From: Massilia sp. R2A-15
Lineage (GTDB): Bacteria; Pseudomonadota; Gammaproteobacteria; Burkholderiales; Burkholderiaceae_D
DNA: 64,000 nucleotides
Assembly (NCBI RefSeq): GCF_030704305.1
Contig: NZ_CP131935.1
Location: 3,286,001-3,350,000, forward strand
Direction of reading: 5' to 3'
This document shows, piece after piece, positions 1-9,107 of the stretch. Both the position numbers and the translations under genes were made by a program. Under the pieces are notes generated by a model. The model searched no databases. It saw only the letters and a list, made by a program, of their open reading frames with translations, and was not told where the DNA came from. How positions within the stretch are numbered: the stretch's first letter is position 1; each line of letters opens with the position of its first letter.

Positions 1-522
1 CGCAACGCCTGCGAAAACGCGGACGCCATCGTCACCTCGGGCGGCGTTTCGGTCGGCGCGGCCGACTACACGCGCGAGATCATGGCCAAGCTGGGCGACG
101 TCACGTTCTGGAAGATCGGCATGCGCCCCGGGCGTCCGCTCGCCTTCGGCAAGATCAACTCCAACGGCAAGAGCGCCTTCCTGTTCGGCCTTCCCGGCAA
201 TCCCGTCGCGGTGATGGTGTCGTTCTACTTCTTCGCCCGCAACGCGCTGCTGGCGATGATGGGTGCCGAGGCGCCGCTGCCGCTGCTGCGCGTGAAGTCG
301 CTTGGCGCGATCCGCAAGAAGTCCGGACGCACCGAATACCAGCGCGGCATCCTGTCGGTCGATGCGAACGGCCAGCAGCAGGTGGCGATCACCGGCTCGC
401 AAGGCTCGGGCATCCTGCGCTCGATGTCGGAAGCGAACTGCATGGTGGTGCTGCACGACGAAATGGGCAACGTGAACGCCGGCGACATGGTCGACGTGCT
501 GCTGTTCGAAGGCCTCGTCTAA
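1..522 (+). CDS. moeA: MoeA, molybdopterin molybdenumtransferase (3' part)
   Basis: MoeA inserts molybdate into adenylylated molybdopterin to finish the molybdenum cofactor in the cytoplasm. The reading frame is open from base 1, so only the C-terminal 173 residues are present. The visible part holds the MoCF-domain signature TSGGVSVGAADYTR (residues 13-26 of the fragment), the glycine-rich FGLPGNPVAVMV segment, and then the C-terminal beta-barrel domain IV. The 5' end lies outside the window. It converges on the ydiF-like gene, with a palindromic repeat between the two stop codons. A stand-alone XdhC, also a molybdoenzyme maturation factor, lies 25 kb away. The family call is secure. Confidence 0.93.
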   Translation, partial: RNACENADAIVTSGGVSVGAADYTREIMAKLGDVTFWKIGMRPGRPLAFGKINSNGKSAFLFGLPGNPVAVMVSFYFFARNALLAMMGAEAPLPLLRVKSLGAIRKKSGRTEYQRGILSVDANGQQQVAITGSQGSGILRSMSEANCMVVLHDEMGNVNAGDMVDVLLFEGLV

Positions 523-530
523 TCCGACTC

Positions 531-618
531 GTCGTACCTGCGAAGGCAGGTACCTATACTGAATACGCGTTCACTCTTCTGCGCGCTCAGCATGGGTACC
601 TGCCTCCGCAGGTACGAC
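531..618. repeat. Family A palindromic repeat (REP/BIME-like), copy 1
   Basis: Two inverted half-units, each itself a hairpin (GTACCTGC/GCAGGTAC), sit at 531-554 and 594-618 around a spacer of about 40 bases. Five further copies occur in this window. This copy sits 8 bases after the moeA stop and overlaps the 3' end of the ydiF-like gene, whose stop codon lies in the spacer at 571-573. Confidence 0.85.
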
Positions 619-2163
619 GATTCCCATTTTCCGGTCCGCGAAGATGCGCGCGTCCATGGTCTTGAGCTGCGCGCTGACCTGCGGCCGGAAATCCATCTGC
701 GCCATGATGTCGCGCTCGATGTCGATTCCCGGCGCCACCTCGATTATTTCGAGTCCGGATTCCGCCAGGCGAAACACGCAGCGCTCGGTGATGTACAACG
801 CCTCCTGCCCGCGCGCGTAGGCGAACCGTCCCGCGTAGGTACGGTGTTCGACCGAATCGACGAACTTGCGCGCCGATCCTTCCTTCACGATTTGCAGGCG
901 CCCTTCGCTGACCGCCACTTCCAGCCCACCGGCGGTAAAGGTCCCGACGAACACCACCTTGCGCGCATTCTGGCTGATGTTGATGAAGCCCCCGGCGCCG
1001 GCCAGTTTCGATCCAAATTTGCTGACGTTCAGGTTGCCCTCGCGGTCCGCCTGCGCCAGCCCGAGCACCGCGACATCGAGTCCGCCGCCATCGTAGAAAT
1101 CGAACTGGTACGGCTGGTCGATCACCGCGTCGGCATTGGTCGCGGTGCCGAAATCGAGTCCGCCGGCCGGCATCCCGCCGATCACGCCCGCTTCGGCCGT
1201 CAGTGTGATCGATTCCAGCATTCCCTCCTCCGCAGCCACCTGCGCCACGCCTTCCGGCATGCCGATACCCAGGTTGACGACGTCGCCTTCCGACAGCTCC
1301 ATCAAAGCGCGCCGCGCGATGATCTTGCGTTCGCACAGCGGCATCGGCGCCAGCGACGACAGCGGCACCCGGTGCGCGCTGGCGTAAGCGGCGCTGTACG
1401 CCGTGGTGAAGGTCTGCATGTGATATTCGGGCTGTTCGGCCACCACCACGCAATCGACCAGGATGCCGGGGATCTTGACCTGGCGCGCGTTCAGCGAACG
1501 GTTTGCGACGACCTGCTCGACCTGCACGATGACGATGCCGCCCGAATTATGCGCCGCCATCGCGATCGCCAGCGCCTCGAGCGTCAGCGCCTCCTTCTCC
1601 ATCGTCACGTTGCCGGCGTGGTCGGCCGAGGTGCCGCGGACGATCGCCACGTGGATCGGCCGCGTTTTGTAGAACAGGTACTCCTGGCCGGCGATCTCGA
1701 TGAGCGACACCACATCCTCGCGCGCCAGCGCATTGATCTTGCCGCCGCCATAGCGCGGATCGACGAAGGTGCCGAGGCCCACCGAAGTCACCAGACCGGG
1801 CTTGCCGGCGGCGGTATCGCGAAACAGCTGGCTGATCACGCCTTGCGGCAGGTTGTAAGCCTCGATCTTGTTATCGATGGCGAGCTTCTGCAGCGCCGGC
1901 GCCAGCGCCCAGTGCCCGCCGATGACGCGCCCGACCATGCCTTCGTGGCCGAAGTGATTCAGGCCGCGTTGCTTGCCGTCGCCCTGGCCCGCGGCGTACA
2001 CCAGCGTCAGGTTGCGCGGCGCGCCGGTGGACGTGAAGCGCTGCTCCAGCGCCACCGCGATGTTCTCGGCAAAGCCCACGCCGACGAAGCCGCCGGTGGC
2101 GACGGTGTCGCCGTCGCGGATGCGCTGGACTGCTTCTGCTGCCGTCACAACCTTGTCGCGCAT
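571..2163 (-). CDS. ydiF: YdiF-type acetate/acyl-CoA:CoA transferase
   Basis: Family I CoA-transferases move CoA between short-chain acyl-CoAs and acetate or 3-ketoacids through a glutamyl-CoA thioester. The 530 residues contain both fused halves: an alpha-like half with GGFVGVGF near residue 24, and a beta-like half from about residue 280. The beta half has a TAEAGVIGG segment whose Glu (about 324) is in the place of the catalytic glutamate. Length fits the single-chain YdiF type (about 530). The ATG at 2163 has a GGGGG-rich ribosome site. The last 15 or so residues, starting VVPAEAGTH, are encoded by the family A repeat, so the natural C-terminus appears to have been replaced or extended by repeat insertion. 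The exact acyl substrate cannot be read from sequence. Confidence 0.87.
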   Translation of the reverse strand: MRDKVVTAAEAVQRIRDGDTVATGGFVGVGFAENIAVALEQRFTSTGAPRNLTLVYAAGQGDGKQRGLNHFGHEGMVGRVIGGHWALAPALQKLAIDNKIEAYNLPQGVISQLFRDTAAGKPGLVTSVGLGTFVDPRYGGGKINALAREDVVSLIEIAGQEYLFYKTRPIHVAIVRGTSADHAGNVTMEKEALTLEALAIAMAAHNSGGIVIVQVEQVVANRSLNARQVKIPGILVDCVVVAEQPEYHMQTFTTAYSAAYASAHRVPLSSLAPMPLCERKIIARRALMELSEGDVVNLGIGMPEGVAQVAAEEGMLESITLTAEAGVIGGMPAGGLDFGTATNADAVIDQPYQFDFYDGGGLDVAVLGLAQADREGNLNVSKFGSKLAGAGGFINISQNARKVVFVGTFTAGGLEVAVSEGRLQIVKEGSARKFVDSVEHRTYAGRFAYARGQEALYITERCVFRLAESGLEIIEVAPGIDIERDIMAQMDFRPQVSAQLKTMDARIFADRKMGIVVPAEAGTHAERAEE

Positions 2164-2202
2164 CGTGCCCCCAAGTTTTTCCAGGGCCGCAGCCCAAGGA
2201 CT

Positions 2203-2229
2203 GGGGTCAGGTCCGGCGGACCTGACCCC
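2203..2229. repeat. Family B palindromic repeat, copy 1 (single perfect hairpin)
   Basis: This is a perfect 12-base inverted repeat around a 3-base loop, arms GGGGTCAGGTCC and its complement. It lies in the short gap between the ydiF-like gene and the upstream rmuC stop. Related copies occur near 34.0, 38.9, 43.6, 45.58 and 45.68 kb. Confidence 0.85.
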
Positions 2230-2255
2230 GGGTTTGTCGCCGCCGCGGGCGTTTT

Positions 2256-3536
2256 CTACAGTATCTCCGGATCCAGGTCGGTATCCGTCCCCAGCATCAG
2301 CTCCGCCGTCTCGCTCGGCAGCGCCTCCACCGACTTGAGCTTGCGCGCCATCTGCCGGCTGCGCACCTCGGCGTTCTCGATGCTCTTGGCCGCCTTCTCC
2401 AGCGTCAGGCGCGTATTACTGAGCACCGTGCCGAACTTGCCGAACTCGGTCTTCACCGCGCCCAGCACCTGCCACACTTCCGACGAACGCTTCTCCAGCG
2501 CCAGCGTGCGAAAGCCCATCTGCAGGCTGTTCAGGATGGCCGACAGCGTCGACGGGCCGGCGATCGACACGCGCAGGGTGCGTTGCAGATCGTCGGCCAG
2601 GCCGGGACGGCGCATCACTTCCGCATACAGTCCTTCGGTCGGCAGGAACAGGATGGCGAAGTCGGTGGTCAGCGGCGGCGAAAGGTACTTCTCGCAGATC
2701 GTCTTCGCCTCGCCGCGCACCGCGCGTTCCAGCTCGCGTCCCGCCAGCAGCACGCCGTCCGCGTCCGCCCGCTCGGCCGCCTCGACCAGCCGCTCGTACT
2801 GCTCCTTCGGGAATTTCGCGTCGATCGGTAGCCACACCGGCGCGCCGTCGTCGGATGCCCCCGGCAGCTTGATCGCAAATTCGACTCGCGCGCCGCTGCC
2901 CGGAATCGTCTCGACATTCTTCGCGTACTGGTCCACCGTCAGCACCTGCTCGAGCAGCATCTCCAGCTGCACTTCACCCCAGGTGCCACGCGTCTTCACG
3001 TTGGTGAGCACGCGTTTCAGGTCGCCCACGCCGATCGCCAGCTGCTGCATTTCGCCCAGGCCCTGGTGGACTTTTTCCAGCCGCTCGGACACCTGCCGGA
3101 ACGATTCGGTCAGGCGCGTTTCCAGCGTGGCGTGCAGCTTCTCGTCCACCGTCTTGCGCATCTCTTCCAGGCGCGCGCCGTTATCGGTCTGCAGGTCGCG
3201 AATTTTCGTCTCCAGCGTGGCGCGCACTTCCAGCATGCGTTGTCCGAAACTGTCTGAAAAGCGCTTGAGCGTGGCCGCCTGCTCTTCGCGGCCCGTCATG
3301 GCCTGCTGGTGGATCTGCTGGCGCATCGCGTCGAGCTGCTGCGCGCTGGCCTGCTGGTTGTGCGCCAGCGTCGCGGCCAGCTCCTGGCGCGTCGCCTGCG
3401 CCGTTCCTTGCAGCGCGCGTTCGAGTCGTTCGAACTGGCTGTCCTGGTTGCCGCGGCCGCGCATCAGCCATACCAGCTGCAGCACCACGGCGATGGCCGC
3501 GAGCGCGGCGAGAATAAGGAATTCGGTCTGGGTCAT
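2256..3536 (-). CDS. rmuC: RmuC family DNA recombination protein
   Basis: RmuC is a membrane-anchored protein with a nuclease-like fold that limits recombination at inverted repeats in E. coli; its biochemical role is poorly defined. The 426-residue product has one N-terminal membrane helix (about residues 5-25), a long Gln/Glu/Arg-rich coiled coil (about 35-170) and the RmuC domain (about 185-390) with the conserved GTWGEVQLE, VWLPIDAKFP and LFLPTEGLYAE segments. It starts 3 bases after the stop of the upstream globin gene, so the two are almost certainly cotranscribed. A protein that acts on inverted repeats sits in a genome with many palindromic repeats, but no functional link can be claimed. 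Confidence 0.93.
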   Translation of the reverse strand: MTQTEFLILAALAAIAVVLQLVWLMRGRGNQDSQFERLERALQGTAQATRQELAATLAHNQQASAQQLDAMRQQIHQQAMTGREEQAATLKRFSDSFGQRMLEVRATLETKIRDLQTDNGARLEEMRKTVDEKLHATLETRLTESFRQVSERLEKVHQGLGEMQQLAIGVGDLKRVLTNVKTRGTWGEVQLEMLLEQVLTVDQYAKNVETIPGSGARVEFAIKLPGASDDGAPVWLPIDAKFPKEQYERLVEAAERADADGVLLAGRELERAVRGEAKTICEKYLSPPLTTDFAILFLPTEGLYAEVMRRPGLADDLQRTLRVSIAGPSTLSAILNSLQMGFRTLALEKRSSEVWQVLGAVKTEFGKFGTVLSNTRLTLEKAAKSIENAEVRSRQMARKLKSVEALPSETAELMLGTDTDLDPEIL

Positions 3537-3539
3537 CGG

Positions 3540-3929
3540 TCAGTCGGCCTTGTTGCGCATCCAGTCGGCGGTTTGATAGAACGACTCCATCAGGCGCAGC
3601 CGCAGCGCTTCGTCGATGCCGATATCTTCCATGGCCCACGCCATCGCGCGCAGCCACTGATCGCGCTCGCTGCTGCCGATGGCAAACGGCAGGTGGCGCG
3701 CGCGCAGGCGCGGGTGGCCGTGGCGCTCGACGAACAGGTCGGGCCCGCCCATCCAGCCGGAGAGGAACATGAACAGTTTTTCGCGCGAGCCTTCGGTGGT
3801 GGGCGGGTGCATCGCGCGGATGCCGGCAAATTCCGGCTCGAGTTCCATCAGGTCGTAAAACCGGTCAACCAGCTCGCGCACGCGCTGCTCGCCGCCGAAG
3901 ACCTCGTACAAGGTGTGAGATTGTGTCAT
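3540..3929 (-). CDS. Group 2 truncated haemoglobin (YjbI-like)
   Basis: This is a small haem protein of about 129 residues thought to bind O2, or to detoxify NO or peroxide, in the cytoplasm. The sequence shows the 2-on-2 globin pattern: TLYEVFGGEQ at the N-terminus, FLSGWMGGP, then HGHPRLRARHLPFAIG carrying the proximal-His region typical of group 2, and a Trp at the G8 position in the C-terminal helix. I start at the ATG at 3929 (MTQSH) because the longer frame would begin with a TTG at 3971 and adds 14 residues without similarity. No clear Shine-Dalgarno precedes either start. It is followed by rmuC after 3 bases. A perfect FNR-type box lies 62 bases upstream, consistent with oxygen-responsive control. 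Confidence 0.85.
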   Translation of the reverse strand: MTQSHTLYEVFGGEQRVRELVDRFYDLMELEPEFAGIRAMHPPTTEGSREKLFMFLSGWMGGPDLFVERHGHPRLRARHLPFAIGSSERDQWLRAMAWAMEDIGIDEALRLRLMESFYQTADWMRNKAD

Positions 3930-3990
3930 TGCGCCATCATAGCGCACGGCGGGCCGCGGCACATCTGTCAAATCTGCACCATTGTTGAGC

Positions 3991-4004
3991 TTGATTTAGA
4001 TCAA
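3991..4004. promoter_or_regulatory. FNR/ANR-type box 1
   Basis: TTGATTTAGATCAA is an exact match to the FNR/ANR/CRP-family consensus TTGAT-N4-ATCAA. It lies in the divergent gap between the globin (start 3929) and the response regulator (start 4071). Its centre is about 68 bases from the globin ATG and 73 from the regulator ATG, so it could activate either gene. Confidence 0.75.
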
Positions 4005-4036
4005 ACGGCACAGTCCGCTTGTGCGGGATCATGGTG

Positions 4037-4050
4037 TTGATCTTCATCAA
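4037..4050. promoter_or_regulatory. FNR/ANR-type box 2
   Basis: TTGATCTTCATCAA is a second exact TTGAT-N4-ATCAA match, extended to a 16-base palindrome by one more G:C pair. It is centred 46 bases from box 1 and only about 27 bases from the regulator start. In that position it would more naturally repress the regulator, or serve as the distal site for the globin promoter. Confidence 0.72.
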
Positions 4051-4070
4051 CCCTTCCCAAGCGAACAGGC

Positions 4071-4889
4071 ATGCGGCTTCCGATCTTCCAGCACCCCAGC
4101 CTCACCGTGCTGGTCGACGACAGCGAAGCGTTCCTGGCGCGGCTGCAGCGCGAACTGGGCGACGCCATCGCCACCAGGGCGTTCGGCGACCCGCAAGCGG
4201 CGCTGGAATGGATGCGGGAACAGGCCGGTATCGGCAACCCCAAGGCGCCCGCGGTGGTGGTGGTCGATCAGCGGATGGCAGCGATGACTGGCGTTGGATT
4301 TTGCGCTGCCCTGGCCAGTCACCCGTGCAGGAAGATCCTGCTGACCGGCGCCGGCGACGAGCGCGCCGCGATCGACGCCTTCAATCGCGGCGTGATCGAC
4401 CGCGCCATCTGCAAGAGCGACGACGACGCGCTGGACCAGCTGGCGGATGCGATCGCGGCGCTGCGCGATGAATATTTTCTGGCGTTGTCCGACGCGACGG
4501 TCCCGCCCCATGCGCTTGGCGATTACGGCTTCCTGGCCGACCCCGCGGTGGCCAGGCTGGTGCGCAAGGTCAGCGCGGCGCATGGCGTGGTCGAACACTA
4601 CCTGCACGCCGCGCCGTGCGGGCTGATGCTGATGGACGCAGCGGGCGGCGAACGGCTGCTGGCGATCGAAACGGATGGCGGCATGCAGTCGCACCATGAG
4701 GTTGCGCGCGACAGCGGCGCGCCGCCCTCGCTGCTCGATGCGCTCGATGCGCGCTGCATCGTGCCGTGGTTCCGCAACGGCGACGGGATGTACGACGAAT
4801 CGGTCGGGGAACGCTGGCACCGGTATTGCGAGCCGGCCCGCGTGTGCGAAGGCGCGCAGCGCTACTACTGGGCGCTGTTCGAAACCTGA
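4071..4889 (+). CDS. Orphan response regulator with unrecognised C-terminal domain
   Basis: The 272-residue protein begins with a CheY-like receiver domain (about 10-130). It has the acidic pair D16/D17, the likely phospho-acceptor D66 in VVVVDQRM, T92 in LLTGAG and K115 in CKSDDD, so it should be phosphorylatable. Residues 140-272 match no output domain I recognise and contain no helix-turn-helix, GGDEF, EAL or HD signature. They are rich in Trp, Tyr and Cys near the end. No histidine kinase lies nearby. The ATG at 4071 follows box 2 by 20 bases with a weak ribosome site. Divergent sharing of FNR boxes with the globin suggests an oxygen-related role, which is inference. Confidence 0.72.
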   Translation: MRLPIFQHPSLTVLVDDSEAFLARLQRELGDAIATRAFGDPQAALEWMREQAGIGNPKAPAVVVVDQRMAAMTGVGFCAALASHPCRKILLTGAGDERAAIDAFNRGVIDRAICKSDDDALDQLADAIAALRDEYFLALSDATVPPHALGDYGFLADPAVARLVRKVSAAHGVVEHYLHAAPCGLMLMDAAGGERLLAIETDGGMQSHHEVARDSGAPPSLLDALDARCIVPWFRNGDGMYDESVGERWHRYCEPARVCEGAQRYYWALFET

Positions 4890-4894
4890 TGAAT

Positions 4895-4982
4895 GTCGTA
4901 CCTGCCGAGGCAGGTACCTATACCGAGCTGGCTTTCACCATATTGCGCGCTCAGCATGGGTACCTGCCTTCGCAGGTACGAC
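4895..4982. repeat. Family A palindromic repeat, copy 2
   Basis: It has the same architecture as copy 1: inverted hairpin half-units (GTACCTGC/GCAGGTAC) at each end with a spacer sharing the CTCAGCATGGG motif. It starts 5 bases after the regulator stop and ends 9 bases before the convergent ybbP stop. It may act as a bidirectional terminator or mRNA 3' stabiliser. Confidence 0.85.
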
Positions 4983-4991
4983 ATTCGAGGG

Positions 4992-7520
4992 CTAACCCTC
5001 GCGCAGGGTTTGCAGCGGCGGTTGCTTCAGCACATTGCGCAGCCCGAGCCAGCCGCCGGCAATGGCGCATGCCACGCCCACCGCCAGGCCGGCCAGCCAG
5101 ACCACCGGACTGAAGCTCCACGCGAACTTGAACTGGTAGGTCGCCAGCGCCCAGCCCAGCGCCGCGGCGCCCGACGCCGCCAGCACGCCGGCCAGGCCGC
5201 CCACCAGCGAAAACTCGATCCACTGCGCCTGCGACAGCTGCCGGCGCGTGGCGCCGAGCGCGCGCAGCAGCCCGGCCTCGCGCGTGCGCTCGTCCTGCGA
5301 TCCCATCAGCGCCGCGTACAGCACCAGCACGCCGGAGGCCAGCGTGAACAGGAACAGGAATTCGACCGCCGTCACCACCTGGTCCAGCACTTCCTGCAGC
5401 TGGCCGATGATGCCGCTCACGTCGATCACGGTCAGGTTGGGAAACTCGCGGGTAAGCGCGTTGGTCAGCGCGCTGTCCGCCGGCGGCAGACGGAACGCCG
5501 TCATGAACGTCTGCGGCATAGCGGCCATCGCGCGCGGGTTGATGATGACGAAGAAGTTGGCCCGCATCGAGCCCCATTCGAGCTTGCGCAGGCTGGTCAC
5601 GCGCGCCTCGACCATCTGCCCGGCGACATCGAAGCGCATCACGTCGCCCAGTTTCAGGTGCAGCGACTTCGCGATGCCCTGCTCCACCGACGCCTCGGCC
5701 ACGCCGGGCGTGTCGCTGTACCACTTGCCGGCGACAAGCTGGTTGGTCGGCTGCATGTCCTTCATGGTCGACAGGTTCAGTTCGCGGTCGACCTGGCGCC
5801 GCGCGTTCTCGTCGTAGTTGGCCGCGTCGATCGCATTGCCGTTGATCGCCGTCAGCCGGCCGCGGATCATCGGGTACAGCACCACGTCCCTGACGCGCGC
5901 GGCGCCAAGGCGCTGCTCCACCGCCTCCTTCTGGTCGGGCATGATGTTGATGACGAAGCGGTTCGGCGCGTCGGCCGGCGTGGAACTGCGCCAGGCCGAC
6001 ATCAGGTCGCCGCGCACCACGGTCAACAGCAGCAGCGCCATCAGGCCCAGCGCCAGCGACACTACCTGCACGATGGTGGCGCCCGGTCGCCGTTGCAGCG
6101 CGGTGACGGCGAAGCGCCAGCTTTGATGGTCGATCGCACCGCGCAGCCGGCGCAGCGACACTAGCCCGAGCCAGCCGGCCAGCGCGAAGACGGCGAAGCC
6201 GCCGAGGAAGCCGATGGCCGTGACCAGCGCCAGCTGCGTGTCGCCGGCCTGCCACAGCAGCAGCGCCACGAAAGCGCACACGCCCAGTCCATACGTGGCC
6301 AGCGCCATCTTGCGCGGCGGCGCCTGCTCGCGCCGGATCACGCGGTTGTGCGGCACGTTGCGCAGCTGGAGCACCGGCGGCAGCGCGAAGCCGACCAGCA
6401 GCAACATTCCGGTCGCGATCCCCTGCAGCGCCGGCAGCGGCGACACCGGCGGCAAATCGGTGCTGATGAATTTTCCGATCAGCTCGAGCAGCACGTAATG
6501 GGCTCCGAAGCCCACCAGCACGCCAAGCACGCTGCCGGCGAGGCCGACCAGCACGAATTCGGTCAGGTACAGCGCGGTCACCTGGTTCTGCGACAGCCCC
6601 AGGCAGCGCAGCATCGCGCAGGCGTCGAGATGGCGCAGCATGAAGCGGCGCGCCGCCATCGCCACCGCCACCGCCGCCAGCATCGCCGACAGCAGGCCGA
6701 CCAGCGACAGGAAGCGGTCGGCGCGGTCCAGCGTGGCGCGCATCTCGGGCCGGCCGTTTTCCAGCGACTCGATGCGCACGCCCTTGATGTTCTGCGCGGC
6801 GATGCGCGCCTTCAGCCATTGCTCATACTGGTTCACGCGCGTCAGGTCGTTGTTCGACGGCGCCGCCACCTGCATCCGGTAGGTCACTCGCGAACCGTTG
6901 TCCACCAGGCCGGTGGCCGCCAGGTCGGCCATCGACAGCATCACGCGCGGCGCGAAATTGGCGAATGATGGCCCGCGATCCGGCTCGGCGGAGATCAGCT
7001 GCGCGATGGTGAAGGTCTTGTCGCCCAGCTTGAGCGGCGCGCCGACCGTGGTCTTCAGGCCGGAGAGCACATTCGGGTCCACCCACACCGTGCCCGGCGC
7101 CGGCGTGGCGGCGGTCTTCTGCCCGCGCGCGGCACTGGCCTCGATCGCACTGGTAGTGATGCGCACCTGGCCGCGCAGGGGATAGCCCTGGCTGACCGCC
7201 TTGACCGACGCCAGCTGCGCCTGCGACTGCTCGCCCTCGCCCGCCTGCGCCATGCTGGGAAACGTCACCGTGTCGGCCAGCACCAGGCCGCGCCGCTGCG
7301 CCTCCGCGCGCCACTCGGCGCGCACCGGCTGGTCGGCGTTGACCAGCAGGTCGGCGCCCAGCAGCTGGTGCGCATCGCGATTGAGGCTGCTGCGCATGCG
7401 GTCGATGAAAAAGCCCACCGCCGACAGCGAGGCGACGGCGACGATCAGCGCCACCAGGAGGAAGCGCAGCTCGCCGGCGCGCCAGTCGCGCGCGGTCATG
7501 CGGAACGATTGAGCCAGCAT
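4992..7520 (-). CDS. YbbP-like FtsX-family ABC permease
   Basis: This 842-residue inner-membrane protein has a large periplasmic domain after the first membrane helix (about residues 20-45). Three further helices follow near 260-390, then a second set near 420-500, and a C-terminal FtsX block near 715-840, matching the duplicated MacB/FtsX-fold permeases such as YbbP. These are thought to work by mechanotransmission rather than substrate transport, with a YbbA-type ATPase. The usual YbbA partner is absent from either side. The upstream neighbour is the deaminase gene, which ends 6 bases before this start, so the two probably form an operon. A TesA/YbbA set may exist elsewhere. Confidence 0.85.
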   Translation of the reverse strand: MLAQSFRMTARDWRAGELRFLLVALIVAVASLSAVGFFIDRMRSSLNRDAHQLLGADLLVNADQPVRAEWRAEAQRRGLVLADTVTFPSMAQAGEGEQSQAQLASVKAVSQGYPLRGQVRITTSAIEASAARGQKTAATPAPGTVWVDPNVLSGLKTTVGAPLKLGDKTFTIAQLISAEPDRGPSFANFAPRVMLSMADLAATGLVDNGSRVTYRMQVAAPSNNDLTRVNQYEQWLKARIAAQNIKGVRIESLENGRPEMRATLDRADRFLSLVGLLSAMLAAVAVAMAARRFMLRHLDACAMLRCLGLSQNQVTALYLTEFVLVGLAGSVLGVLVGFGAHYVLLELIGKFISTDLPPVSPLPALQGIATGMLLLVGFALPPVLQLRNVPHNRVIRREQAPPRKMALATYGLGVCAFVALLLWQAGDTQLALVTAIGFLGGFAVFALAGWLGLVSLRRLRGAIDHQSWRFAVTALQRRPGATIVQVVSLALGLMALLLLTVVRGDLMSAWRSSTPADAPNRFVINIMPDQKEAVEQRLGAARVRDVVLYPMIRGRLTAINGNAIDAANYDENARRQVDRELNLSTMKDMQPTNQLVAGKWYSDTPGVAEASVEQGIAKSLHLKLGDVMRFDVAGQMVEARVTSLRKLEWGSMRANFFVIINPRAMAAMPQTFMTAFRLPPADSALTNALTREFPNLTVIDVSGIIGQLQEVLDQVVTAVEFLFLFTLASGVLVLYAALMGSQDERTREAGLLRALGATRRQLSQAQWIEFSLVGGLAGVLAASGAAALGWALATYQFKFAWSFSPVVWLAGLAVGVACAIAGGWLGLRNVLKQPPLQTLREG

Positions 7521-7526
7521 CCGGAG

Positions 7527-9048
<1,522 letters not shown>

Positions 9049-9064
9049 TGGGGCACGCATTGCC
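9049..9064 (+). promoter_or_regulatory. Possible sigma-54 (-24/-12) promoter of prkA
   Basis: TGGGGCACGCATTGCC carries the invariant GG (9050-9051) and GC (9062-9063) ten bases apart, with TGG at -24 and TTGC at -12. The bases CA that usually follow the -24 GG are replaced by GG. The start point would fall near 9075, about 33 bases before the prkA ATG. E. coli yeaGH is known to respond to nitrogen starvation through NtrC, which makes this plausible. Confidence 0.45.
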
Positions 9065-9107
9065 CGACAGCACAGTGATCAGTGTAAGCACATTAAAGGA
9101 CATTCAA

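Noticed and set aside
592..3576. A 994-codon open frame on the plus strand
   Set aside because: It lies opposite ydiF and rmuC, has shadow composition (Arg/His/Asp-rich) and no motif. High GC keeps antisense frames open.
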